Assembly: GCA_030762895.1 (NCBI GenBank)
Contig: CM061063.1
Coordinates: 216,110,103-216,174,102 of the forward strand
DNA length: 64,000 bases
Reading direction: 5' to 3'
From: Sophora flavescens
Taxonomy: Eukaryota; Streptophyta; Magnoliopsida; Fabales; Fabaceae
Of this stretch, positions 22,893 to 33,639 are shown one piece after another. Position 1 is the stretch's first letter. Each line of letters begins with the position of its first letter. The notes beneath the pieces are model-generated. The model was given only the letters and a program-made list of their open reading frames with translations. It made no database searches and was not told where the DNA came from. Both the position numbers and the translations under genes were made by a program.

Positions 22893-24733
22893 TCCAAGGG
22901 AGTATGGTCAAGCTTAAGACCGTAAATAAGCGCTTCGTGGGAGGCAACCCAAGTTTTCTTTCCCTTTTAAATTTGTTTTTGAATTTTGTCTTTGAATAAT
23001 TTGAGAAGATTAAGAGAAGAAATATCACTAATTGATGGTTTTGCCAAGTATTTGCAGGTTATGAAGGCAGGAAGAGCAAAAAGGCATGGAAAAATAAAGA
23101 CAGAAATGATCACGCCCAGGCCGTGACGAAGGTCACGACCGTGATTAGCAAATAGCTGAAGATCAGAAAGGAACATGGCCCAGCTGTGACAGCCCTCACG
23201 GGCGTGATGAGGAGGACCCAGAAGATCAAAATGTATCACGACCTAGTCGTGATGGAATTCACGGTCGTGAGAGGCCAGCTCCTATAGACCCGAACCGATC
23301 ACAGCCTGCCCGTGATGAACGTCACGGCCGTGACACATCTTCCAGCAGCTCTTTGACTGGCATTTGAGCCAACACCCTCCACCATCTCGGTGAGTTGTTC
23401 CATTTTTCTCCTCTCTCCGACTTGATTATTTACATTGGGGACAATGTAAGTTTTTAAGCTTGGGGTAGGGGTATTTTTACATTTTTTGCATTTTTCATGT
23501 TGCATTCATATAGGCATAATTTTTCATAATCACATTATTAGATTGCCCCTTGCTTAGAGGCTGCATCCAATTGTGAGAACCTTGCGCCAAATGAATTGAG
23601 ACAGTGATATTTTTGAACCCAATTTTTGTATTCTTGTGATAGGCTAAAAATAAAAATGTTTCAGATGATCTTCTGATAGTTGATAATTAGCATGTGGTTC
23701 CTTAGATTTGTGTTTCTCATTGATTTTAAACTAGTAAATGTGAGATTTTTTGAGCCAAAAAGGGGTACCCACGAAATCTACCCCATTCTTTGTGATTGAG
23801 TGCTTTATTCCTCTTGGATTGTATTCTCTAGAACTTGACTTGAAACCGTTTTGAAACTTGAAATTTTTTGAAAACATATTTGAAAATGATTGAGGCACTG
23901 GGTATTTTTCCGGCCTTCTGAGCTTTGACTGATTAAATGCTACCCCTTAGTTGCCCAGTTTTGAGCCTAAAAGAATAAAATACTTTTCTTGGTACCTTGA
24001 TTTATTTTGATGATTGATGCTTGGTACGACACCTTTTAAAGTATTGCAAAAAGGACAAAAAGGTAGTTTGAAAAATAAATTGTGGGATGAAAAAGTTAGA
24101 AAAATATTTCTCTTAAGTTGAAAATCTCCCCTTCTCCAAATTAAAAAAAAATAAAAAAAAAACAAAAAAATGGAGAAGGGGATGAGAAAAAGAAAGCGAG
24201 AAATAAAAAAAATAAAAAAAAGGGAGAAAGAAAGAAAGGTGGAAAAGTGAATTAAAGCCCAAAAAGGTATTTCAGAAGGTTGTCATGCTTTGCATTGTTT
24301 GATATTTTGTTTAGCCTTCTTGAATTCTCATTTTCTTGATTTCCCCACCTAACAATTAATCCCGTGGCCCCATTACAACCAAAATAAAAGACCTCTTGAT
24401 TCTTATGTGTTTTCAGTAATAAAGTAGAGATTTGGTTAATAGTCAAGCTTATGATAGGGTACCTTCCTTGAGGAAATTGAGTGAATTATCAAATGTCCCT
24501 AAACACTTGAGTGAGGTGATAAGAGTGCCCGAATTAGTGAGAAGCATGAATCTAGATTACCTAAGCTTCTAATTGGACTTGAAATTGATTGTCTCTTGGC
24601 TGCTTATTTGGATATGCTTGTTACTTGGATTTGTTACTCGGGTTCTTGGATCACTTCCCATGCTCTGATTGTCCATCTTGTCTGGCCTTGGCTATTGCTT
24701 GAGGACAAGCAAAATCTTAAGCTTGGGGTGGTT
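22893..24733 (+). other. 3' untranslated region and PPT of the Athila-like element
   Basis: No gene seen. It contains a second-site CACGGCC palindrome cluster (23108-23335), the phrase AAGCTTGGGGTAGGGG near 23457 (PPT-like), an A-rich low-complexity tract (24130-24240), and the terminal PPT CTTAAGCTTGGGGTGGTT directly before the 3' LTR at 24734. Confidence 0.8.
23108..23335 (+). repeat. Internal CACGGCC-type palindrome cluster
   Basis: Units such as TCACGCCCAGGCCGTGA, CACGACCGTGAT, CACGGTCGTGA and GTCACGGCCGTGACA lie outside the LTRs, yet belong to the same motif type as the LTR clusters of this element. Confidence 0.88.
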
Positions 24734-25992
24734 TGATGAGTGTGATTACACCTCATATTTCTTTATCATATTGCATGCATCTTAATGTAGTTTAGGCATT
24801 TTTAATTTGATTTTTGTTAGTTTTTACCTTGGAACGGGTAAGGCGATTTTGTGGTGTTTGTGTGCAGGAATTGAGGATTAAAATGTTCAAGATCAACCAT
24901 GATGGAGCTTTCATGAAGATGGAGCTTGAAAAGTAAGAAAAATAAGCCAAACACAGCCCATCACGGCCTAGCCGTGACAGCCATCACGGTCATGATCGAG
25001 CAAGGCTGAAAAGAAAAGTACACAAAAATCAGAACCTGTCATGGCCAGGCTGTGATGGCCATCAGGGCCAGGCCGTGATGGCCATCACGGACGTGACAGG
25101 CCATCAGTGCTAAGTTTTCCAAGACAGAATCTGTCACGGCCTGGCCGTGACAGTCATCACGGCCGTGACACTCAATATCTGGATTTTTAGAAACTGATTT
25201 GATCTGATTTTTGTATTTGCTTGGGATGCAAGTTACCCTACCTTATAAATAGGACCTAGAGGCTCGAATATAGGGGACTTTTTTGGGGCTGCTACCTTAG
25301 GCAAAATTAAGATTTCTCTTCTTCTTCTTCTCTAGGGTTTTCATTTATGCTTTTGTTAATCAAGCTTTCTATGAACATGGCAATGCTTGAGTAGTAGTCT
25401 TATTTCTAGGGATTGGGGCTATGCCCCAGATTTGTTTATGGTGACGAATTTATGTTTGGTCTCTTGTTAATTTCGATTTTTCTTTCGATTTGATTCCTAT
25501 TACTTTAATTACTCGTAAATTCGGTGGCCACTTATTTGCTTGTCGTAGATACTCTAAGGAGGAACCTAGCGGTGAGCTTAGGTATTGGATCTATAGGGAT
25601 TGAACTTAGGACTTAAATCACGAGAGTTAGAAGCGGTCCTTCGAGGGTTAACGAATTGTCACAAAGCTTAAAGTGTTCAATTTAAATTCAATTACCACGA
25701 GAGTAGGGGTTGGTTTAATTGGGCATGGTTCTTGTAACCCGAGAGGGAGCATTAACTTATTAAGGATAAATTCGCCTTCAAAGAAATTTTGATAATTAAC
25801 AAGGGGTAGTCAATTTGGTTACATGAACAATCTTGTTGGTAACCCAATTCCTAGGAATCTCTTTTGATTTGAAAAACCCCTAATTGATTTACTTTCCTAT
25901 TTTAATTGTTTGCGTTCTTAAATATCTGATTTTCTAGTTAATTCTTATTACAAAAATCAAATCTTTTCCAAATCCTTTTTTATGTAGTCCAG
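24734..25992 (+). repeat. 3' LTR of the Athila-like element, truncated
   Basis: Aligns with the 5' LTR from TGATGAGTGTGATTACACC to TAGTCCAG, then stops 114 bp short of the LTR end. It contains the CACGGCC cluster (24958-25170), TATA box (25244-25251) and a short TCT run. Two bases (AG) at the junction are shared with the SIRE sequence that follows. Confidence 0.9.
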
Positions 25993-26518
25993 ATATTTGA
26001 TTGGAACCACTAACCTTGGTCTATTATATAAGAAAGCTAAAGATTTCAGGTTAGCTGGATTCTGTGATGCTGATTTTTATGGAGATAGAATTGATTGAAA
26101 AAGTACCAATGGAGGATGTTACTTCATTGGAGCAAATATAATCTCCTGGTCAAACAAAAGGAATAGTACCATTGCTCTATCAACTGCTGAAGCTGAGTAT
26201 ATATCTGCAGCCAGTTATTGTTCACAACTGCTTTGGGTAAAATATCAACTTGAGGATTATTCAATGTTTGAGCATAATATACCTGTTTGGTGTGATAATA
26301 CTAGTTCTATTAATCTGTCTAAGAATCTCATACAACATTCTAGAGCAAAACATATAATTAAGCATCACTTTATTAGAGATTATGTTCAAAAGGGTGTTTT
26401 TGAAATTAAGTTTGTAACCACTGAATATCGGTGGGCAGATATCTTTACAAAACCCTTAAGTGAAGATACATTTGTTTTTATCAGAAGGAATCTTAATATG
26501 CATAATGTGTCTGAATGA
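25993..26518 (+). pseudogene. pol: Outer SIRE RNase H (third fragment)
   Basis: Resumes the outer copia at GTTNLGLLYKK and runs in one frame to the stop after NMHNVSE at 26518, with one TGA at 26096. RNase H acidic motifs CDADFYGD, STAEAEY and VWCDNTSS are visible. A one-codon deletion is seen in the AKHIIKHHF segment compared with the inner copy. The RT core that should precede it is missing. Confidence 0.88.
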
Positions 26519-26915
26519 GTACTTACTGATATGTCTGAAAATTTTACCTGTCTAAATTTTATATCTGTTTGACTCGTCTATTTTAAGCTAAGCGTCTGAT
26601 GACGTCGCTAAAAGCACTCAGTGATAAACCCTGATTGAGACACGTGTACATTGTATTTTTTTCCCTCATTTTTTGAAAAACGTTTCATTTAATTTACAAC
26701 TGTCTTTTCAAAATTTATTGCTGTTTATAGCAATAATCTCTCTCTCCTCTTTCCCAACGCAAAAAACACTCAAGTGTTTTAACAAAAGGAATTCGTGTCG
26801 TTTCAAAACTACCCACTCAAAGTCTCTTGCTCACAATCTCTCTCTGAACTCTCTTCGTCTTCATCTCTTATAAACCCTTCCTTTCCAAACCCTAAAAATC
26901 TTCTCCTCTGAAACA
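26519..26915 (+). other. Leader between SIRE pol and env-like ORF
   Basis: About 400 bp without an ORF of note. The last 170 bp are rich in CT tracts (CTCTCTCCTCTTTCC, CTCTCTTCGTCTTCATCTC). TATAAACCC occurs near 26869, and the region ends in AAACAATGGC, a good plant translation start context. It resembles a 5' untranslated leader, possibly for separate expression of the env-like ORF. Confidence 0.5.
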
Positions 26916-27972
26916 ATGGCACCCAAAAGTTTTCTTGAAGATGTTGCTGAAAGATCCAAACTTTCTTTAACAGAACTAAAGAAAGTGCATCCTGTAAGGA
27001 TCCCTAACTTCTGAGTTGAAGAACAAAGGACTAGATGTCAAGCCTGAAATCGCACATGCTGGGTGGCTACCATTCTTCTAGATTATGGAAGATGTCTATC
27101 CTTCATTGGTAAGGGACTTCTGGAAAATCTCTAAAGTCACCAAGGACAGCACAACCTTCATGATCTCTGATGATGTTGATGAAGACCATGTCTTCATCAC
27201 CTATGAGTCACTCACTGAAGTGACTAAGTGCCCTAGAGAAGGAGCGGGCTACGACAAAAGATGGGTGAAGAATCAAGGTGGCGAGGCAGCTATGAACCTT
27301 GTACTGTATGGAGTTCCCAAGCCAAAGGACTTTGATTCAAAGTTATTAACTCCAAAGGCAAGATTTCTTCATGTTCTCCCAATTAAATGTGTGATACCTA
27401 AAACTGGTTCTAGGGCTCATGTGAGTAAGATAGAAAAATTTACTATCTACCACTTAGTCCAAAGAATCAAGATAGATATCATAGATTTAATTTTTGGACA
27501 CATGCTGAAAACTGTTAATGGGAAGTGCAAGGGTGGATATCCCTATGGCATGCTTCTGACAAGAATCTTCAGGGCCAACTCTTTGAACAACATGTCACAA
27601 GCTTTCCATGCTGATCTCTGCACAGAGATAACTTCAAAGACCCTGTCTTTGATGAAAATTCAACATCAACCAATTGCAGAACCTACAACTATTGAAGCAT
27701 CTTCCTCTACTGCAACTGCTAGTGAAAGACTGAGCATTCCAGTAGTTAAGGCTTAACCTTTTGAGGAACCTGTTGAAGAAGAAATGTCTCAACTTCAAAG
27801 GAAGAAGAGGAAAGTTACTCTCTCAACTACTGAAGCTTCTATGTTTCAAGATGGTGCTGATGTCTCTCGGTTTGTTGAGCCTGTTGCTGAATCCTCTGAG
27901 CAAGTTGCTGCTTCTGCTCCTACTGCACCCAGTTTAACAAAAGTCTTCAATAGGAAGAGAGAAGTGATATAA
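26916..27972 (+). pseudogene. SIRE env-like ORF (plant retrotransposon env-like family)
   Basis: ATG at 26916 opens MAPKSFLEDVAERSKLSL. A stop at 27012 and a +1 shift interrupt it. The main frame carries a stop before ATG 27085 and reads MEDVYPSLVRDFWKISK, then TKCPREGAGYDKRWV, ILPV-like hydrophobic segments and a Thr/Ser-rich C-terminus to 27756. A last piece with a basic KKRK patch runs 27784-27972. The placement after RNase H and the FYP-LVR-FW / CPREG pattern match the env-like or putative plant transposon protein of SIRE1-type elements. Its molecular role is not established. No clear signal peptide or transmembrane anchor is visible in this copy. It ends abruptly at a rearrangement junction. 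Confidence 0.7.
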
Positions 27973-27973
27973 C

Positions 27974-28199
27974 TCTTTATCAAATAGATGTTAAAAGTGA
28001 ATTCCTAAATGGAATAATTGAGGAAGAAGTGTATGTGAAGCAAAATCCTAGTTTTGAGGACTCTGAAAATCCTCACCATGTCTATAAGCTTAAGAAAGCT
28101 TTATATGGACTGAAACAAGCTCCAAGAGCTCGGTATGATAGGCTAAGCACATATCTAATGGAAAATAATTTCATTAGAGGAAAAGTAGACACTACACTG
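27974..28199 (+). pseudogene. pol: Displaced SIRE RT fragment
   Basis: About 226 bp encode copia RT motifs (DVKSEFLNGIIEEEVYVKQ, ALYGLKQAPRARY, GKVDTT) matching about 7029-7256 of the inner element. It sits directly behind the env-like ORF, out of order, and breaks into Ale-type gag at about 28199. The fragment falls inside the RT interval missing from the outer SIRE at the 11783/25993 junction. It may be a rearranged part of that element or a remnant of a separate copy. Confidence 0.8.
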
Positions 28200-28462
28200 A
28201 CTTGTTCTTTGCTTCCTCAAAGGCATAAATGACTCTTATGGTGCCGTCTGATCTCGGATTCTACTAATGAAACCTTTACCTTCCATTAGCCAAGCCTATT
28301 CGATGGTTCTTCAACAAGAACGACCCAGTCATAATCCTTCATCATTGGATTCTACCATTCTTGCTGCTTCTGCCCCCAATTTTACCTAAACTGGTTGAGG
28401 ACCTCCTTCCCAAGGCAGGGGTCATGGTAGATCAAATACAAGAACCCAAATGTATTGCGCCT
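28200..28462 (+). pseudogene. gag: Ale/Retrofit-type copia gag fragment
   Basis: Reads CFLKGINDSYGAVRSRILLM, PSISQAYSMVLQQER, and then a Gly/Arg-rich GRGHGRSNTRTQ stretch before the nucleocapsid knuckle. This is the UBN2-type gag of Ale/Retrofit copia elements and differs from the SIRE gag. It contains stops near 28388. Its continuation, FKHGFTPGYRSNN and protease, is found at 35548 beyond an inserted chromovirus. Confidence 0.75.
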
Positions 28463-29317
28463 TGAGACACCCCGTTGTGCCACGGTATTTTATTAGATTA
28501 ATTACCTTCTTAAATCAATTCTTAACCGCGCGCTTATTGTGAAAATACGTAAAAATTAAAACTTATTTAATTATCATATAACTTCTGCAAATTTAAAAAC
28601 ACGACAACTTTAATATATGTAAATACACACCTAATTGTTCATTACAATACAAAAACACTGTTGAGGGTATCCTCTCAGTAGGATCCCTCACAGGCATTAA
28701 ATTAATAACAAACGTACTTAGAGAAAATATAAAAATACTCCTTAGACACACTGGCCATAATGTCTAGACTCTAATCGCCATGGATCATAGCTCGACCCCC
28801 AACGTCTAGTTCGTAATGAGTTCCATCCAACTCCTCAGCAATCTCTGTTTCATACAGAGTTCCGTCCAGCTCCTCAGCAACGTAACCCTCCATCGGGTCT
28901 TCTAATGTAAACCAAAGTAACCCACAAAAATACAGAAACATAGGGGATAAGAAACAGTTCTATCATCAAAAAGCGGAAAAGAGTCATAGTAAATTATACA
29001 GTAATTGTCATAGACAATCAACACACATAACTAACGAATCACTCTCAGGTCAATATATATCATCCTCTACCCTTATTCTCAGGCAATCTAACACGTAACC
29101 TCTCTAATCCTGTCACCATGTCTTTACGTTATCATGGCCACTACCACTCCTGTCACCATCCCTCATTTGCATCGGGGCACACCCTCATTCTCGTTAGGAT
29201 GTTCCACCAAATGCACACCTTCATTCACGTTAAGGTGTTCCACCCCCATTCCCGTTAAGGTTTTCCACCCCCATTCCCTAAGGTGGAAGTGGTCTTGCAA
29301 GAACTCTTGATTTTACG

Positions 29318-29572
29318 TGTATTATATTACCAATACACGGTGTATTATATTACCAAAACACAAATGTTTTACGTGTATTATATTACCAATACACGGTGTA
29401 TTATATTACCAATACACAGAAGTGTTTTACTGTATTATATTACCAATAGACGGTGTATTATATTACCAATACACAGATATCCTTGCATATTATATTACCA
29501 ATACACTTTTGTCTTTGTGTATTATATTACCAATACACTTTTGTCCTTGTGTATTATATTACCAATACACGG
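29318..29572. repeat. Minisatellite of near-palindromic 22-bp units
   Basis: Nine copies of TATTATATTACCAATACAC, most preceded by GTG so that each unit forms an inverted repeat GTGTATT...AATACAC. Units start near 29319, 29342, 29375, 29397, 29432, 29454, 29487, 29519 and 29551, spaced 22-35 bp. Overlapping Tyr/Ile-rich ORFs are by-products. Confidence 0.93.
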
Positions 29573-30479
29573 TTGTGGAGAACAATACCTATACTAGAAT
29601 CTCACCAATCCGTTTTAACAACATCTTAGTACCTTAACCCTCCATTAGAACTTGACACATATTCTATGCCATAACACCTCTTTAAAATTCCTCATCTAAG
29701 TTAGGCACTTCTAAATCATCATTATCCTCACACCCAAAACAATCATCTCGTAGACAACATATATATCTTTGCTTAAAATCCACTAAGCATAATAATAAAA
29801 ACCAGACAGATCATGCATAACACAATATCAACCAAAATATTCCCATATTACCAACATAGCACAAAATCAATTCAATAAAGGTAATAAAATCAAATCAATC
29901 ATCAACAATATAAAGATCAACCTAATGTCAATAAACCTACAATCCCCGAATCGCCATTGGTTTTTCAAAAAAGGTTTCCAATGTGATTTTGGTCTTGTCG
30001 GTTACTCGACTACTAGTAGGGTTTAGGTCGCCCTACACAATTATTATATAATCTACTACTTATCCATTCCGACGATAGGTTGGTTCTTTCCCCCACCTGG
30101 GTTATCACCAGACTCCCGAACTCGAAGCTCCTCGTTGTCACACCACAAAGTACTAACTCCACCTTTTGCGAAGGTAAGGAGATTAGATGCTCGAAGAGGT
30201 ATACCACGAACGTCCTCGTTTCCTCCGTGATGGAAGTATAAGGTTATGAACACAAAATCACAAGTTAAAATCAAACAAGGACACTAAACCACAAGGTATA
30301 GGTTCGGCCAAGACTAGTTCTTAGGGTTAGAGATTCCCGAAAATTATACAACTCATGGATTTATGATCCTTAAGTGTTAGGAGTTCATAAACAATGATCA
30401 CTTAACAAAGTTGAATTAAAATCCCACTAAGTTATAAACTTAGGGTATTCGACCAAGGCTTGTAAAATAGGCTAGAATT

Positions 30480-32310
30480 CACTAAACTTTCCAATCTCTT
30501 AGGTTTAGCATCCATATGTATTAAGGAGCTCAAAACCATTATCATTTTGGAAAATAAGAACAAAGTATCCGAGGTCCATAACCTTTTAGGTTCAGCCTTC
30601 ATAGGATTTATAGGTTAGAAATCTTTAAACTTTCCAATCTCTTAGACTTAGCATCCAAATATCTTATGGAGCTCAAGTCCATGATCATTTTGGAAAACAA
30701 TGGAAACTTAAACATTCCAATCTCTTAGACTTATGGTCGCGCTGTCGTGCACGCGCCAAAAAGAACGAGCGGTTTTTAAAACTGTAGTTTAGGGCGACAA
30801 CTCGGATGTCGTCTCACAAGGACTCTCGAAGTGTTATTCATCACAAAATTCAGTTTTGGGGGAGGGGGGGGGCTTTGGTTTGGATGCAATCAAAGAAAAT
30901 AATGCAATGAAAACAAGGCAATTCAACGAGATTATCAAGTATCAAAATACGATTAATCTACTGTTCTCAAATTTCCAACTATCATCGGTTCATGTAATTC
31001 CAAGCCCTAAGCAAATTCTAATCCCCTTTCAGTTGTAGCAACAATTAACAACGCAATCGCTACTACGGATATATGTTCCTATTCTCGAAATAACAAATGG
31101 GGTTAAGCCCTCATGAACTAACGAACATGAATGAACACACACGAAATAACAAACGCGATTAAGTATAGGAACATAACATCACTGAAACGAATCAATACAA
31201 CACTATACACTCCTGAAATAACAAACAGAAATGTATAATATGGTATTGAAAAGGGAAAAGCAAGTAAAGTAGGAATTACAAAACCTCAAGTATATGGAAT
31301 TCTCATACAGTTGATTAATCTAAAAAATTAGTTCTCCATGACAATAACGAAAAAAACATAGAAAAATATGTAAAACTATGGAGAAGCAAAAGTCTTCCCA
31401 AGCTGTTCAGAACATCAATTTATACTATTCAGAAATTAAGTCCACTCGCGAGGCGAGCACACCTTCGCGAGGCGAATATTGTGAAAAGTCAGCAACGTTT
31501 GGTCTTCTCGCGGGGCGAAGAACTACTCGCGAGGCGAGACTCTTCAAATTCCAAACTGTCACAGCCGTGACCTTCAGCATGGTTAAACCGTGATAGCTTC
31601 TGGTCTTCCAGGGTTGGATTACTCGCGAGGCGAGTAAAGTGTTCGTGAGGCGACACAGAAACCTTGCATTTTCCTGGAACAGTCAGCCTTCAGGGTCGCG
31701 AGGCGAAGAGCTGTTCGCGGGGCGAACCAGAGAGGATGACATTTTCACTGTTCTGCTGGCTTTCAGGTTCGCGAGGTGAAAATACTCTCGCGAGGCGAAT
31801 CCCCTGTTTCTTTATTCTCTTGACTTCCAGCTTAACCTGAAAACAAAGACACAGCTATAAGTGCATTATTTGACTCAAAACTGGCTAAATTAACCTAAAA
31901 CTACTTTAGAGACTCAAAACCTTGCTTGAGGACAATTTAATCTAATTTGGGTGAAAATAGGATATAATTTGCACAAAACCCTGGTCATACTAGCCATAAA
32001 ACTAGATGAGCCAGAGGCTTATCAACTTAGCATCCAAATATCTTATGGAGCTAAAATCCATGATCATCTTGGAAAACAATGGAAACTTAAACATTCCAAT
32101 CTCTTAGACTTAGCATCCAAATATCTTATGGAGCTCAAGTCCATGATCATCTTGGAAAAATGAAAGTAATGCATCCTAGCTTTAATAACATAGAATAAAC
32201 AAGTTAGAAATCCTTAAACTTTCCAATCTCTTAGACTTAGCATCCAAATATCTTATGGAGCTTAAGTCCATGATCATTTTGGAAAAATAAAAACTCAAAC
32301 ATCCTAGCAC
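30480..32310. repeat. Degenerate direct repeat in chromovirus LTR
   Basis: The phrase CAATCTCTTAGACTTAGC, followed by CATCCAAATATCTTATGG and GATCATTTTGGAAAA, recurs near 30490, 30640, 30715 (split by the solo LTR), 32095 and 32225, with older variants near 32380. The solo LTR used one copy as its target. Confidence 0.8.
30734..32024 (-). mobile_element. Solo LTR of Athila family (TGATAAGCC type)
   Basis: A 1291-bp LTR with plus-strand ends TGGTCGCGC and AGGCTTATCA and TSD ACTTA at 30729-30733 and 32025-32029. It is homologous to the LTRs at 60369-61635 and 16172-17368. No PBS, interior or second LTR is present, so it arose by LTR-LTR recombination. It carries a CGCGAGGCGA cluster (31445-31800) and a minus-strand TATAAATT (31417-31424). 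Confidence 0.92.
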
Positions 32311-33593
32311 CTAAACACTAAGTTTTGCCATCATAGGATGATGAAGAAAATATTCTTTGTTTAACAATAACTCTTAGGTTTAGAATCACAAGGTATTAAG
32401 AGTTCTAAATCCATGATCATACTTGGAAAGTTGAAACATAGTATCCTAGGCTTACTTATTCATATTTTCAGCCATCATAGGAACAAGATATCAAAACTTC
32501 CAAGATTTATAGATTTAAGATCAATGGATAGTTAGAAACTCAAACACACGATCATATTCCAAAAGCTGAAACAAAAACTTCCTAGGTCACAAATGCAAGC
32601 ATTCTGCCTTCATTGGAAGAGATAGGTAGAGATTTTTGTTTTACACAACCTCTTAGTATATGAAAACATAAGTTAATACAAGACTATAGAAAGTGGTTTC
32701 AACTCAAAAGGAGTTTCCTACCATTTTAGAGAGATTTTAGAAGTTTAAAGCATATAAAGAACACATAAAGTAAACTAAAAAATAAAAGATGAAACTTGCA
32801 AAAAGATTCATATGAGAGCATTACCCTTAGTATAAGGAAGAACTTTAATGAAGAACTTAAGTAGAAAAGATGAATAAAAACTAAAGCTTTAAGAGCTTGA
32901 ACTTTTAGAAGAAAGAAGAAGATGAAGGTTTAATGGAGGTTGAAGGAGGAAGATGATGAAGTGAAAATGAAAGGGGTATATATAGAGAGGGGAGAGAGTG
33001 GCACGAAATTTAGGAGAGAGGAATGAGCTTGGAGAGCAAGTTTTGACCTTGTGCCTTGTTTGGTTGAAGAGGAAAGAGAAAAATAAGTTTTTAGAATATA
33101 ATATGATATATTTCAAAAAGTCCATCATGACCATTTTTTAGGAGGTAGCTTAGGCCATACCTCTAGTGAGTCACCTCACTCCCTCATCTCACCTCAAGCC
33201 TTTTATGTCTCCTATTCTGCTTCATTTCTTACCCGGTTGCATTTCTGATCGTAATTCTTCCGTCGTTTTCGCCCGAATAAAATATTTTATATTATTTTTG
33301 AACGAAAATTTTCAAAATAACCAAAGTTGAAGGAAACATAATAAAATCACTAACAATCTCTTTCACGGGTCAAAATTAGGTTTTCTGCACAATAAACTTG
33401 TACCGACAGTGAAAACGCCGACCGGCTTTCGTCTGAATTTTCAACCGAAAATTTTACCGTAACACTCTACCATAAAGTAGACTATGAATATGATTTTATT
33501 TTAATCAAAAACACTTTCTAACTCTCAAAATTAAAATATAATTTAATTATATTTTAACCGGTTGAACAACATAATTAAAATCAGGTCATTACA

Positions 33594-33639
33594 TTATCGC
33601 CCTCTTAAAAGAAAATTTCGTCCTCGGAATTTACGTACC
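33594..33639 (-). other. PPT and terminal conserved motif of the minus-strand chromovirus
   Basis: Read on the minus strand: AAATTCCGAGGACGAAATTT, then a purine-rich TTTTAAGAGGGCGATAA directly before the LTR. The inverted repeat is imperfect here, whereas the two coding-less relatives have a perfect one. Confidence 0.85.

Larger units (their letters stand above)
11784..25992 (+). mobile_element. Non-autonomous Athila-like Ty3/gypsy element (gag-protease only), 3' end truncated
   Basis: Starts TGATGAATGTAATTACACC in the outer SIRE RT. It has a 5' LTR (11784-15350, including a nested element), a PBS (15357-15375), gag-protease (15621-22892, including a nested element), a long 3' untranslated region, a PPT and a 3' LTR from 24734. 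The 3' LTR stops at 25992, about 114 bp short of the 5' LTR, and goes straight into SIRE RNase H sequence without a TSD. No RT, RNase H or integrase lies between protease and 3' LTR, so it depended on another element for pol. Family evidence is the Athila-type PBS, gag and DLGAS protease. Confidence 0.88.
1..27970 (+). mobile_element. Outer SIRE/Maximus-type Ty1/copia element, split and rearranged
   Basis: This is the oldest recognisable layer of the left third. Its pieces lie in copia order on the plus strand: gag C-terminus, protease and integrase start (1-1458), integrase core to RT start (10659-11783), RNase H (25993-26518), and an env-like ORF (26916-27972). The 5' LTR lies off the window and no 3' LTR is seen. 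Two other retroelements separate the pieces. The lineage call rests on the long coiled-coil gag with two CCHC knuckles, copia domain order (integrase before RT) and the env-like ORF after RNase H. About 780 bp of RT, judged against the inner copy, is missing at the second junction. Confidence 0.85.
28463..33593 (-). repeat. 3' LTR of the minus-strand chromovirus, with nested solo LTR
   Basis: Plus-strand ends TGAGACACCCCG and GGTCATTACA. Without the nested 30734-32029 segment it is about 3.8 kb. It holds a hairpin minisatellite (29318-29572), a GGTTTAGGTCGCCCTAC block near 30019 shared with the LTRs at 44040 and 53624, and a roughly 110-bp direct repeat family (about 30480-32310). ORFs in it are short and unsupported. 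Confidence 0.85.

Noticed and set aside
29318..29572. Array of short repeats with spacers, CRISPR-like at first sight
   Set aside because: Spacers are repeats themselves, the setting is a plant LTR, and there are no cas genes.
29283..29637. Two overlapping Tyr/Ile-rich ORFs
   Set aside because: Both arise from the 22-bp hairpin minisatellite; no start context or homology.
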